From: Sphingobacterium siyangense
GTDB taxonomy: Bacteria > Bacteroidota > Bacteroidia > Sphingobacteriales > Sphingobacteriaceae
Direction of reading: 5' to 3'
Length of the DNA stretch: 64,000 bases
NCBI RefSeq assembly: GCF_007830445.1
Contig: NZ_VLKR01000023.1
Location: forward strand, 1 to 64,000
Shown: positions 18,260 to 27,655 of the stretch, in pieces
Position numbering within the stretch: the stretch's first letter is position 1
Layout of the letters: each line of letters opens with the position of its first letter
The notes under the pieces: generated by a model
What the model saw: the letters and a program-made list of their open reading frames with translations, nothing else
Told to the model about the DNA's origin: nothing
The model's database searches: none
Translations under genes and position numbers: made by a program

Positions 18260-20026
18260 CTATTTACTCCAACCTGGGTTTTGTGTCAGATTTCCGTTCA
18301 GCACAATCGCTGCAGACGGAATTGGGTAAAGGTATTGCTTGTTATTGTCATCCCAAGTACGCTTCACAGCTTTAAACCATTCCAGGTGATTGTCCGAAGT
18401 CATTGTCTGGAAATTGGTACTTTTACCCCCTATAGCCACCTTGGCTACTCCTGCAGGAACAGTTATCGAAGGAGCTGATTTACTTCCATCATAGAACACG
18501 ACATCTGGCGTTCCATTGTGGTCGATATCAATCAGCTTATCTAAAGCAGGGATATAAATTCCCGTCCAAGGCAAATTTGCCATAAGCGGTCCAAGTTTCC
18601 ATCGCTTCAAATCATTGAAACGGAAACCCTCCAGAGCTAATTCCACCTGTCTTTCCCGACGTATTTCTAAAAGCACGGGGCTATTGACTTCGGGGAAGAA
18701 GGTATTTTTCAAGTAGGTATCCACTTTGGTTGGCAGTGTATTCGTTCCACTTGTTATTCCTGCCCTTGAACGTAATGCTCCAATAGTTTTCGACCAATCC
18801 GCATCATTGAACGTACCTAGTTCCTGTTTCGCTTCAGCATAATTTAATAGTATTTCAGCATAACGCATTAAAGGAACTGCATTAGTATTGTAACCGCCAT
18901 TGTCGTAATAGGGATCGTCTAAAGTATACTTGATCGGTTGATACCCCGTATAAGTAAAACTTGCAAAATTTGGGGGAGCAGGCTGTCCATTACGGGAATA
19001 TCCTGGCGTCCGGATCAACTGCGCCAAGCGCAAGTCGCGATTTTGACACTCCTCATAGAATTCCTCAGTCTGAAAGTTCGGTCTATCCGTATAAGGAGTA
19101 CCGTCAACATTCAAAAAACTATTGATAAAAGGCCTTACCAAACTTAAACGTGGACCGTAGGTTGCTGATGTCCACCACCAGTTGGCGTCGTTCAAAAGCG
19201 CAAGATCTTTACTGAAAGTTACGGCCAACATAACCTCTTTTGTCACTGGAGTATTACTGGTAAACAACTGTCGCTGTGATGTTTTAGGGTCTGCGGAGAT
19301 ATTAAGCCCATAAGGACCATTTTCCATTAAAATCTTGCCAGCGTCTACCGCCATCTGGAAAAATACTTCCGGCTGTGTAGCCAAATTGAGCTTTTGGTAT
19401 TTACGAAATGTTCCTTCGAACAGCGCGATTCGCGTCTTCAAACCCAGTGCTGTCCATTTATTAACCGTACTACCGTCGCCCGCCGTATTTGTGATATTGG
19501 CGTAGGCAAAGTCCAGATCTTCCATGATGTGCTTCATGACCACTTCGCGCGAATCCCGTGGTGCTTTAAGAATATCCGTCTCATCAACAGCCAAAGGGTG
19601 ATCTACCCAAGGCACATCGCCAAAACGAACTACTTTCTCATAATAGAACCAAGCTCTGAAAAAGCGGGCTAAGCCGATATAATTATTTTTGATGGCATCG
19701 CTCAATTTGGGACTATTACATTTAGCTATCAATTGGTTGATATTACGCAGGGTAGTCCAGGACCACCCCGAACTGATCTCAGCACTGTAAGCGCCGCCGA
19801 CCATAAAATCATTGAGGCTATTTACGGCCGAATAGTCAGCCATAGCGTCACCTTTATAAGCGTCACTACCAGAGGTAATATTCCGATAGAATGAGTTGCT
19901 GTAATTTTTTAATCCACTTTCGCTCCCGAAGATATCCTCCTCGGTGGCACCTGCCTTCGGCAGCTCGTTTAGTTCACAGGAGGAGAACAAAAGCGCAACA
20001 ATAGGTATATAAAATAATTTTTTCAT
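18260..20026 (-). CDS. SusD/RagB-family glycan-binding lipoprotein
   Basis: 588 residues. Lipoprotein signal with Cys17 (LLFSSC), then the SusD opening LNELPKAGATEEDIFGSESG. Later family blocks are NYIGLARFFRAWFYYEKVVRFGDVPW (around 110-135), LMRYAEILLNYAEAK and RRERQVELALEGFRFNDLKRW, ending TQNPGWSK. It is paired with the susC immediately upstream (12 bp apart). Specificity is unknown. Confidence 0.95.
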   Translation of the reverse strand: MKKLFYIPIVALLFSSCELNELPKAGATEEDIFGSESGLKNYSNSFYRNITSGSDAYKGDAMADYSAVNSLNDFMVGGAYSAEISSGWSWTTLRNINQLIAKCNSPKLSDAIKNNYIGLARFFRAWFYYEKVVRFGDVPWVDHPLAVDETDILKAPRDSREVVMKHIMEDLDFAYANITNTAGDGSTVNKWTALGLKTRIALFEGTFRKYQKLNLATQPEVFFQMAVDAGKILMENGPYGLNISADPKTSQRQLFTSNTPVTKEVMLAVTFSKDLALLNDANWWWTSATYGPRLSLVRPFINSFLNVDGTPYTDRPNFQTEEFYEECQNRDLRLAQLIRTPGYSRNGQPAPPNFASFTYTGYQPIKYTLDDPYYDNGGYNTNAVPLMRYAEILLNYAEAKQELGTFNDADWSKTIGALRSRAGITSGTNTLPTKVDTYLKNTFFPEVNSPVLLEIRRERQVELALEGFRFNDLKRWKLGPLMANLPWTGIYIPALDKLIDIDHNGTPDVVFYDGSKSAPSITVPAGVAKVAIGGKSTNFQTMTSDNHLEWFKAVKRTWDDNNKQYLYPIPSAAIVLNGNLTQNPGWSK

Positions 20027-20038
20027 GATAATAAAAAA

Positions 20039-23000
20039 CTATAAGCCAATAGATAAATTAAAACTAACACTCTTCATAATCGGATAGTTAAATCCGTCGC
20101 CAGAACCCGTTCCGATCTCCGGATCAGATTTGCCCAGATTACCGACATCGAGATCCTTCGTTTTTTTGTAAAGAGGCGACCAGGTCCATAAGTTTTCGCC
20201 CGAAAGTCCAGCCCGAAGACTACTAATTTTTAACCTGTTGGTTACAGATTTAGGAAAACTATATCCGATCTGTATATTTTTCATCCGTATATAGGCAACG
20301 TTCTGAAGATATCTTGTCTGTGGCGTTGTTTTGATAGATTCATTGTACCCAGCATAACGAGGAAAATAACCGTTTGGATTGTCTTCAGTCCAATAATTGT
20401 TGAGGTGCCATTCCGGCAAGTTGTTGTAAGGTCGATTGTATTGTCCCCAAAAAATAGATTCATTGCTCGGGTACCAATTCTGCTTACCTACACCCTGGAA
20501 GAAAGACGAGAAATAAATACCTTGCCAATCCAGATTAAGGTTAAAACTATAGATATATCGTGGATCGGCATTACCGATTACAGTTCTGTCACCATGGCTA
20601 TAAATCGTATTATTTCCATAATCAATTACACCATCACCATTTAGATCCGCAAAACGTACGTCACCTGGATATATTGTACCATTGTTTGACGATTTGATCA
20701 ATTTTTGTTTTGCAGCACCATCAATTTCCGCCTGATTCTGAAATAAACCCTGCGTTACATAGCCCCATATTTCACCGATTCGCTGACCTTCATAATACGA
20801 TCCATCTTTGATTAAACCCTCCTTATTTTCGTAACGGTCTATATTGGATCTATAATCAGCCAAAGTACCCCTTACGGACCAATTGAAAGGACTACCGTTC
20901 AGATCGAATCTATCCTTATAAGTCAAGCTCACTTCAAAACCTTTTGTGGTCATGTCAGCATAGTTCCCTTTCGGCGACTCCGCACCAAAGATATCAGGCA
21001 AAGCTACACCTAAGGTATACATATTTAAGGTCTTGCGTTGATAGATATCGCCCGTAAAAGTCAGTTTTCCATTTAAAGACGATAGATCAAGACCTAAGTT
21101 TGCTGTGCGCGCTGTTTCCCAAGTTAAGTTATCCGGGATCACCTTAGGCACCGAAGTATATGCCGGCTTCTGTCCGTTCAATACCCGATCCATAATCTTG
21201 ATCTCGTAAATATCCAAATAGGAATACGGATCGACATTACCATTACCCAATGAGCCATAGGACGCTCTTAGCTTTAGATCAGAAAGTGCTCTTTTGTCCA
21301 CCTGGAAGAATGGCTCTTCAGAAATACGCCAGCCTACGGATGCGGAAGGGAATAGTCCCCATCGTTGGTTTGTCGGAAATTTGGACGAACCATCGTAGCG
21401 GCCATTGAATTCAAAAAGGTAACGGTCCTTGAAAATATAATTGGCACGCATAAATACCCCGACATTACGGTACTTGTTATATCCCGCTGTCGCTGTGGTA
21501 TTCTGCCCTACTGCGAGGTTGATATTTTCAACATCATCATTGAGTAGACCTGTTTTGGTAATATAGGTTGAATTGTAGGTACGCTGCTCATAATTGTATC
21601 CGAGCAAACCTTTAAAATAATGATCGCCAATTGTGCGTTCATATTCACTGTAGAGATTTCCAAACAAGTAACGGTAGCGTTGGTCTACTTGATAAATATT
21701 GTCGTTCATACTTGTTTCCAACCGCAACATCTTTCCCTCCTGTGTGCTATACGGAACAGGTACACGGACTCTTACCGAATTAAAATCGCGATTTCTAAAA
21801 GTCAGATCCCCTTTAACGCGGAACGTGTTGTTGAAAAACTTAGTCTCGAAAGAAGTTGTGTTGCGGAGATCCTGATTTGCCGTATTCGTACCATTTTTAC
21901 CGTAGATAAAATCCCCTACTGTATAGGCTGCAGAGAAGCTCATAGATCCATCAGGGTTAAAGATCGGCGAAGAAGGGTGTCCCTCATCGGCAATATTGCG
22001 CCAGATATTTCCACCTTCGCCAGCAGTCGATGGGTCTCTGTATTTGGCATAATTAAAATCGATGTTATTGCTTATCCGTAACCAGTCGGTGACCTGAAGT
22101 CCCGCTTTTGCACGTGTATTATAGGTCTTATATTTATCACTGTTGTAGCGGTACATGCCATTGTAGTCGTAAGCACGTCCAGAAATATAGTAATCCATTT
22201 TTTCTGAATTACCACTGATGGACAGGTTGTGATCCTGGACAAACGTATTGTCCTTGATCAACGTACCGTAATAATCTTCATTACCGTAGTATACATAATT
22301 ACCTTTATCGTCGACAGTGACCTGTTCGGTAATGCCCTGTTCTTTTCTTCTCTTAAATTCTTCCAGCCAATCTGTTGTAAAGATCTGTGTCTTGTTGAGC
22401 TTGCTCGGAATCGATGAATAATTGTTCCAGGCATTATAGGCTGTAAAGAAATGCGAAGCATATTCGTAACCATCTGTCACGAATTTAGGCAAGGTTACAG
22501 GTTTTTGAAAAGAGCCACTTCCTGAATAGTTGATCGAAGTTTTTCCGGACTTGGCACGTTTCGTTGTAACCAAAACTACCCCGAAGGTACCGCGGGAGCC
22601 GTAAATCGCAGATGAAGCCGCATCTTTGAGTGTAGTTACACTTTCAATATCATTGGGATTGATCGCCGAAAGGTCACCCTCGACACCATCAATAAGCACA
22701 AGTGCACTTCCACCCTGACCAATGGAAGTTGTCCCACGGATATTGAAACTTGGTGCACGATTGGGCTTACCATCTGCTGGGGTTACATTCAAGTTGGGAA
22801 TTACACCTTGGAGCATCTGGCTTGCATTACCCAGTACGCGTCCCTCAAAAGCTTCCGATCCCACTTGGTCTACTGCACCGGTAAGATTCACTTTTTTCTG
22901 CGTACCATAACCGACCACCACAACTTCCTCCAGTTCGGTATCTTTAGATTCCATGATGATATCGATCTGCCCTGCCGTCACGCTGACGATCTTTTCACTA

Positions 23001-23275
23001 TAGCCTATCCCTGTCAATTTGAGTCTTTGCCCTATAGTGGCTTCAATCGTGAACTGACCCGCTACATTCGTTGAGGTTGTTTTTTGGCTGGTTAAATTGG
23101 TAATGGTAATTCCGGACAAGGTTGTTCCGTTTTTGTCTTTCACCACCCCTTTCACGGTAGATTGAACTGCAATACTGTGCACCTCTTGATTCAATTTGAC
23201 ATAATCGCGCTCTACATTAGCCCAAGTGGGGTATGAGAGACCCAATGCCATACTGATTAGTAATGTTTTTTGCAT
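20039..23275 (-). CDS. SusC/RagA-family TonB-linked outer-membrane transporter
   Basis: 1078 residues. Signal peptide 1-19 (LSYPTWA), a carboxypeptidase-regulatory-like domain (about 40-110), the signature TELEEVVVVGYGTQKKVNLT (about 115-135), a plug with NPNDIESVTTLKDAASSAIYG, and a barrel ending FNLSIGL. Full length. It is the second SusC of locus 1; its sequence differs clearly from the one at 2-5 kb, so the two pairs should import different oligosaccharides. Confidence 0.95.
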   Translation of the reverse strand: MQKTLLISMALGLSYPTWANVERDYVKLNQEVHSIAVQSTVKGVVKDKNGTTLSGITITNLTSQKTTSTNVAGQFTIEATIGQRLKLTGIGYSEKIVSVTAGQIDIIMESKDTELEEVVVVGYGTQKKVNLTGAVDQVGSEAFEGRVLGNASQMLQGVIPNLNVTPADGKPNRAPSFNIRGTTSIGQGGSALVLIDGVEGDLSAINPNDIESVTTLKDAASSAIYGSRGTFGVVLVTTKRAKSGKTSINYSGSGSFQKPVTLPKFVTDGYEYASHFFTAYNAWNNYSSIPSKLNKTQIFTTDWLEEFKRRKEQGITEQVTVDDKGNYVYYGNEDYYGTLIKDNTFVQDHNLSISGNSEKMDYYISGRAYDYNGMYRYNSDKYKTYNTRAKAGLQVTDWLRISNNIDFNYAKYRDPSTAGEGGNIWRNIADEGHPSSPIFNPDGSMSFSAAYTVGDFIYGKNGTNTANQDLRNTTSFETKFFNNTFRVKGDLTFRNRDFNSVRVRVPVPYSTQEGKMLRLETSMNDNIYQVDQRYRYLFGNLYSEYERTIGDHYFKGLLGYNYEQRTYNSTYITKTGLLNDDVENINLAVGQNTTATAGYNKYRNVGVFMRANYIFKDRYLFEFNGRYDGSSKFPTNQRWGLFPSASVGWRISEEPFFQVDKRALSDLKLRASYGSLGNGNVDPYSYLDIYEIKIMDRVLNGQKPAYTSVPKVIPDNLTWETARTANLGLDLSSLNGKLTFTGDIYQRKTLNMYTLGVALPDIFGAESPKGNYADMTTKGFEVSLTYKDRFDLNGSPFNWSVRGTLADYRSNIDRYENKEGLIKDGSYYEGQRIGEIWGYVTQGLFQNQAEIDGAAKQKLIKSSNNGTIYPGDVRFADLNGDGVIDYGNNTIYSHGDRTVIGNADPRYIYSFNLNLDWQGIYFSSFFQGVGKQNWYPSNESIFWGQYNRPYNNLPEWHLNNYWTEDNPNGYFPRYAGYNESIKTTPQTRYLQNVAYIRMKNIQIGYSFPKSVTNRLKISSLRAGLSGENLWTWSPLYKKTKDLDVGNLGKSDPEIGTGSGDGFNYPIMKSVSFNLSIGL

Positions 23276-23640
23276 TTTTAGTCTGGTTTAGAATTTTGCT
23301 TCAAAGTTGATGCTTTGACTTGGTTTATAATTTACCGTAATGTTAACAAATATTTAATTAATATCAACAACATTACTACCTAAACAGGTTTAGCACACCA
23401 TTAAATAATCAAAATTTATCTTTTATGTAACATAAATTATAAAAACAAGTATTGACACACCTAAAATTTAATCCATTCAATTCAAAAACCTAAAGTCCCC
23501 TTTTTCATAATCCAGAAATACGTTAATGGACCGCGAAGGGATTCCGCAAGATCCATTGTTTAGTACATTTTTTCTTTCCCGTTTTTCTTGAACTAGTTCA
23601 ATGAACAGCTAGACACTGGAAAGATGGAAATACTTCAAAA
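23276..23640. other. AT-rich intergenic leader, no gene seen
   Basis: This is promoter and leader sequence upstream of susC, very AT-rich. I see no open frame with coding character on either strand and no clear TAnnTTTG element near the start. Confidence 0.6.
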
Positions 23641-23675
23641 ACTTTTTACACCGATTTGGGCAATACGGACAATAA

Positions 23676-23810
23676 CATTGCCATACTGGATTTTTTGCTG
23701 GCTGTCTGGCAGGAGCCTATTTAGGTAAAGAACTTGGGTTAAGCTCAATTGCATTTGCCGGAATAGCAATGCTCATCTGTCACTTTCTTTCCAGCCCAAG
23801 CGACCAATAG
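23676..23810 (+). pseudogene. Membrane-protein 3' remnant (YoaK/DUF1275-like)
   Basis: After an in-frame stop (23673-23675) a 44-codon frame without a start reads TGFFAGCLAGAYLGKELGLS and ends LICHFLSSPSDQ before TAG at 23808. The small-residue-rich helix followed by a second hydrophobic helix resembles the C-terminus of DUF1275 (YoaK) membrane proteins. The match is short, so the family call is weak. The upstream part is gone. Confidence 0.35.
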
Positions 23811-23827
23811 ATATAGTTCTAAGATAG

Positions 23828-23881
23828 GATAACAAAAAGATGCTGTCCTGATCGTATATCAAGGCAGCATCTTTTGTTATC
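23828..23881. terminator. Terminator downstream of the alpha/beta hydrolase
   Basis: A 17-18 bp stem (GATAACAAAA... at 23828-23845 with ...TTTTGTTATC at 23865-23881, one bulged A) has a 19-nt loop and is AT-rich at the base. It lies just past the hydrolase stop at 23900 and also after the plus-strand remnant. Confidence 0.75.
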
Positions 23882-23899
23882 GCTTTTTAGTGTATGCGT

Positions 23900-24724
23900 T
23901 TATTTTCCGCTAATAAAAGCCAAAATATCCTTATTAATGGTCTCCGCTTCTGTAGTAGGCATTCCATGTGGAAAACCGGGATAGGTAATTAAAGTACCAT
24001 TTTGGACTAACTTAGCCGCTCTTCTACCCGTTATATCAATCGGTACGATCTGATCATCTTCACCATGCAATACTAAGACAGGAATCTCGACTTTTTTAAG
24101 TTCTTCTGTAAAATCAGTTTCAGAGAACGCTTTGATACAATCATAGTGTGCCTTAATACCGCCCATCATACCTTGCCGCCACCAGTTGTCCATCACGCCT
24201 TGCTGTACATTCGCTCCATCGCGGTTATAGCCATAAAAAGCGAGGGTAAAATCTTGAAAATACTGTTGTCTGCGTGTTGCCGTATTCAATCTTATTTCGT
24301 CAAAAACCTCCATTGGTACACCATCGGGATTTGTAGCACTCTTAGCCATGGTCGGGGTAACCGCACTGATCAATACAGCTTTTGAAACCCGAGAAGTACT
24401 GTGATTGGTTATGTAGCGAACGACCTCGCCACCACCTGTTGAGTGACCAATATGGATGGCATCTTTTAAATCCAATGCTTCTACCAATTGTGCAATATCC
24501 GACGCATAGGTATCCATCTCATTTCCCGTTGCCGTCTGTGTCGAGCGACCATGACCCCGGCGATCGTGTGCGATCACACGGTATCCTTTTTCGAGGAAGT
24601 ACATCAACTGCGCGTCCCAATCGTCGCTGGATAAAGGCCAACCATGATGAAATACGATCGGTTGTCCTGTTCCCCAGTCCTTGTAATAAATTTCTGTTCC
24701 GTCTTGAACTTTGAATGTTGCCAT
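23900..24724 (-). CDS. Alpha/beta hydrolase (non-haem chloroperoxidase / arylesterase type)
   Basis: 274 residues, no signal peptide, so cytoplasmic. Catalytic Ser95 sits in GHSTGG; the Asp is in LHGEDDQIVP and the His in GFPHGMPTTEAE. The oxyanion-loop motif HHGWPLSSDDWD is typical of cofactor-free haloperoxidase-like esterases (about 273-278 residues). Such enzymes hydrolyse esters and can show perhydrolase activity; the physiological substrate is unknown. A -7 element TATGTTTG lies 66 bp upstream. Confidence 0.88.
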   Translation of the reverse strand: MATFKVQDGTEIYYKDWGTGQPIVFHHGWPLSSDDWDAQLMYFLEKGYRVIAHDRRGHGRSTQTATGNEMDTYASDIAQLVEALDLKDAIHIGHSTGGGEVVRYITNHSTSRVSKAVLISAVTPTMAKSATNPDGVPMEVFDEIRLNTATRRQQYFQDFTLAFYGYNRDGANVQQGVMDNWWRQGMMGGIKAHYDCIKAFSETDFTEELKKVEIPVLVLHGEDDQIVPIDITGRRAAKLVQNGTLITYPGFPHGMPTTEAETINKDILAFISGK

Positions 24725-24789
24725 GATGAATAGTTTAAGAATTTTATTGTTTACATGATATGTTAATTGGATTGCAATTCATAGTCCAA

Positions 24790-24797
24790 CAAACATA
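24790..24797 (-). promoter_or_regulatory. -7 promoter element TATGTTTG
   Basis: This is an exact TAnnTTTG match on the minus strand, 66 bp upstream of the alpha/beta hydrolase start. No confident -33 element. Confidence 0.5.
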
Positions 24798-24958
24798 TAC
24801 AACTGTATTTAAGTATATTAAAAAATTAAAAGTCAATTTAAAAACAACGATATTTCGTTATTTATACAACAGATTCATTCGTTTTTACGATATGATCTAT
24901 TATCCTGCAAGAGACTTCTCGTCGTGTGCTCACCTGTGTTTAAATAGTATTCATATAT

Positions 24959-25468
24959 TCAGTTTTCACCTAATATTTGAACCAAATCTTCCGCTCCACC
25001 GTCAAATTTCTGTCCATTAACAAAAAATGTCGGTGTCCCATTAACGCCGCTCAGCATACCACTTTCAAAATCGCCATCCACGCGATCCTGCAACGCTTCG
25101 TCCTGCAAATCAGATTTGAACTTCGACATGTCCAAATCCAGTTGCTCGGCGATATCCAGCAGCAATCTTTCGCTCAGCAAGTTTTGGTTTTCAAAAATGG
25201 CATCATGCATCTCCCAAAATTTCCCTTGCAGTGCTGCAGCCTCCGCCGCCAATGCTGCGGGTTTTGCATAGGGGTGCATCTCCGAAAGCGGAAAATTGCG
25301 GAATACAAACCTGATCTGGCTTCCCAGTTCGGCCATCATTTCTTTTATAATTGGATGAGCTGCACCACAATGCGGACATTGGTAATCCCCATATTCAACA
25401 ATGGTCAGATCGGCCTGGCCATTTCCCAATATATGGTCAGCATTGCTGACCTTCGGTTTCAATGACAT
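24959..25468 (-). CDS. DsbA-family thioredoxin-like oxidoreductase
   Basis: 169 residues, without signal peptide, so probably cytoplasmic. The CPHC active site (Cys31, Cys34) is in EYGDYQCPHCGAAHP. The helical insertion includes HPYAKPAALAAEAAALQGKFWEMH, and the cis-Pro loop is GVNGTPTFFVNG. It resembles the DsbA/FrnE-like 'thioredoxin_4' proteins. It lies 2 bp behind the peroxiredoxin gene, so the pair is one operon; it may reduce or regenerate the peroxiredoxin. Confidence 0.88.
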   Translation of the reverse strand: MSLKPKVSNADHILGNGQADLTIVEYGDYQCPHCGAAHPIIKEMMAELGSQIRFVFRNFPLSEMHPYAKPAALAAEAAALQGKFWEMHDAIFENQNLLSERLLLDIAEQLDLDMSKFKSDLQDEALQDRVDGDFESGMLSGVNGTPTFFVNGQKFDGGAEDLVQILGEN

Positions 25469-25470
25469 AA

Positions 25471-25932
25471 TTATTTTGATTTAAGATTCTCCAATGCTTC
25501 GATGATACCGTCTGCACCCGGATTGACCGCAGTCGGAGACAGATAACTCCAAGCGATAACGCCCTCCTTATCAATCACAAAAAGTGCGCGCTTGCACTCC
25601 CCTTCCTCTTCATCGTAAACACCATACTTCTTGGCGACCTCGCCTTTAGCTTCAAAATCGGCTAAAAGTGGAAAATGCAGCTTTCGGGATTGCGCAAAGG
25701 CCATATGGCACCATTTGCTGTCAACGGAGATACCCATAATCTCCGCATCATATTTCTTGAAATATTTGAGCATTTCATTATATAAGGCCATCTGATCGCT
25801 ACATACCGGACTCCAATCTGCCGGATAAAATGCCAAGATCACATTATGCCCCTTGAATTCTGATAAGCTAATTTTTTGATCGGGTGTCGCATACAAGGTA
25901 AAATCAGGGGCAACATCATTTTTGTTTAACAT
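25471..25932 (-). CDS. Peroxiredoxin (AhpC/TSA superfamily)
   Basis: 153 residues. It would reduce peroxides with peroxidatic Cys44 in FYPADWSPVCSDQM (the PxxxxxxC pattern). Other family blocks: PDFTLYATPDQKISLSEFKG, ISVDSKWCHMAFAQSRKLHFPLLAD and RALFVIDKEGVIAWSYL. Extra Cys residues (in KWCHM and GECKR) might act as resolving Cys. It is the first gene of a two-gene operon with the DsbA-like protein. Confidence 0.9.
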   Translation of the reverse strand: MLNKNDVAPDFTLYATPDQKISLSEFKGHNVILAFYPADWSPVCSDQMALYNEMLKYFKKYDAEIMGISVDSKWCHMAFAQSRKLHFPLLADFEAKGEVAKKYGVYDEEEGECKRALFVIDKEGVIAWSYLSPTAVNPGADGIIEALENLKSK

Positions 25933-26143
25933 ATCAACGTCTTTAAAGTTTAACTACCATTCATGCTGCACAACCTTAAAATAGATCTGCATCACCTTTA
26001 AATAAAGCACTTAAAAGCAAAAATTGTTTTAAAGAAAAAATAGCTTATCCACGATCTGACTACAAGATCCGTTGATCTGCCTACCTCCAAAATCGGTGGA
26101 TCGGCCATCTTTGTATCATCAATTTATTTAAAAACAAAAAAAC

Positions 26144-26260
26144 ATGAAATCACAAAAGGTATGGTTCATCACTGGCGCTTCCAAAGGGCAAGGTCTCAGT
26201 CTCGAACATCCACAGTCGTTCAGTAAGCTCTTCAAAAAGAATGTCCAACAAAGCCCTTAG
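26144..26260 (+). pseudogene. SDR-AraC fusion remnant
   Basis: A 38-codon frame starts like a short-chain dehydrogenase (KVWFITGASKGQGL, the NAD-binding TGxxxGxG) and after residue 18 switches to an AraC C-terminal pattern (HPQSFSKLFKKNVQQSP), then stops. One frame over, the AraC-like sequence continues as PLEFRQLFSRL to about 26290. A CATCTTTG promoter-like element lies at 26107-26114. I read this as a deletion that joined the start of an SDR gene to the end of an AraC gene, followed by a frameshift. The rest of 25933-26293 holds no gene. Confidence 0.7.
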
Positions 26261-26293
26261 AGTTTAGGCAACTTTTCAGTAGATTATTTATCT

Positions 26294-26818
26294 TTATTCC
26301 GCGTAATATCCCGCTACGCCAATGCCAATCGTCCAAAAGAACTTTGACTTTTTAAGGTCCTCCAGCAGCATATCCGCATTGTCTTCGTATTCGCCATCGG
26401 CTTTGATTTCCTCAATCTCCTCCTGAACATCCTCTTCAGTAATCTGTCTCCAGACACCAACAGAGCTATTTAAAAATGTATAGCAATATCCCGCTTCGGC
26501 ATCATCAACCTCACCCGCATTTTTATCACGCAGGATACTTACAAGTTCGGTCGCTTCGACCTGAAACGGATTAACACCATAGATACTGATTTCAGTTTTT
26601 TCTGGATAGGGTCCATTGATGCTTTCTATAAATTCCAATGTTCCCTGATCATTAAAATCAAGTCTCAATTCGAGTTCATCATAATAATATTGGTCGTCCA
26701 GCGCATCTGAAGGAGCACCAAGTACATTTTGAACTTCAGCACGGCCCGCACCGAGATTAACCTGACCAATACCTTCAATTTGAATCCCAACACGTGGGAC
26801 TAGTTCGATCTTTTTCAT
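26294..26818 (-). CDS. Hypothetical protein
   Basis: 174 residues, acidic, no signal peptide or membrane segment. I do not recognise the family. Visible features: an N-terminal stretch QVNLGAGRAEVQNVLGAPSD that looks like a small alpha/beta motif found in proteins with a GxxxxxVxxxLGxP pattern, ELELRLDFNDQGTLEFIE in the middle, and a charged coiled region EEDVQEEIEEIKADGEYED near residue 135. It lies next to a SMI1/KNR4 gene on the other strand; both types occur among immunity-like proteins, but no toxin gene is adjacent. Confidence 0.75.
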   Translation of the reverse strand: MKKIELVPRVGIQIEGIGQVNLGAGRAEVQNVLGAPSDALDDQYYYDELELRLDFNDQGTLEFIESINGPYPEKTEISIYGVNPFQVEATELVSILRDKNAGEVDDAEAGYCYTFLNSSVGVWRQITEEDVQEEIEEIKADGEYEDNADMLLEDLKKSKFFWTIGIGVAGYYAE

Positions 26819-27019
26819 CCGTATTCAGTAAATTATAAAAAGGATACCTGCATAAATAACACTTGAAGATCCGTTATCGTTTTATCCAATGATGAACATA
26901 GCTACAGCTTTATGCTGACATAAATTTACACTAATTCCCATTAAATAATTATTAACATTTTTAACTTTTCTTACGATCCTTAGCGCACATGATAATTCGC
27001 ATACTCAGCCAATTATGAC

Positions 27020-27027
27020 TAACTTTA
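27020..27027 (+). promoter_or_regulatory. -7 element TAACTTTA that decides the SMI1 gene start
   Basis: It matches TAnnTTTG except at the last base. It ends only 3 bp before the ATG at 27031, so transcription would begin at or after that codon. The ATG at 27052 is therefore the better start. Confidence 0.4.
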
Positions 27028-27051
27028 GGAATGCATCAAAAATCGACGATT

Positions 27052-27606
27052 ATGCAACAGACGCTAGCGACATTAGACAGTTATATCCAAAATCTAAGAC
27101 CTGAACTGTATACCTATCTACAATCCCCGTTATCGGCAGAAGATTTTAGGGCCCTTGAACAGAAATATGATATTGAAATACCTCATGATCTTAAAGCACT
27201 CTATCGCTGGAAAAATGGGCAGCGCAATACAAGTTATGAAGCCTTTGTTAACAATTCGACTTTCATCCCACTAGAAGAGGCGCTGGATACAGCGCAGGAA
27301 TTGACCAATATGATTGGTATGGACTTTGAAATCGAAAACTGGTGGAATGAACGTTGGATCCCTATATTCCACAACGGCGGTGGAAGTTATATCTGCTATG
27401 ATCTAGGTGGCATCTTTACCGGACAGGCAGGTCAATTGATTGAATACTGGAATAAAGAAAATGACCGGAATGTTATTGCACCTAACCTCGAAGGTTTTTT
27501 AGGGCTACTTAACGACTATTATGCCCATACGCCTAAAGAAAAATTCGATGATTTTTTTAGCCTAGATACCACAGGCGAATATCCCAAACGGTTTAAGGTG
27601 GACTAA
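27052..27606 (+). CDS. SMI1/KNR4-family protein
   Basis: 184 residues from the ATG at 27052 (an upstream ATG at 27031 would add 7 residues but lies too close to the -7 element). The SMI1/KNR4 fold is indicated by FRALEQKYDIEIPHDLKALYRWKNGQ (about 32-57), FIPLEEAL, WIPIFHNGGGSYICYDLGG (about 105-123) and GLLNDYY near the end. In bacteria this family often works as immunity or regulatory protein in contact-dependent systems. No partner toxin is visible, so the role is open. Confidence 0.85.
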   Translation: MQQTLATLDSYIQNLRPELYTYLQSPLSAEDFRALEQKYDIEIPHDLKALYRWKNGQRNTSYEAFVNNSTFIPLEEALDTAQELTNMIGMDFEIENWWNERWIPIFHNGGGSYICYDLGGIFTGQAGQLIEYWNKENDRNVIAPNLEGFLGLLNDYYAHTPKEKFDDFFSLDTTGEYPKRFKVD

Positions 27607-27655
27607 CAGAAACTCATCGCCCTCATTTTTTTCTCTCGATGAATTTTTAAATTTA

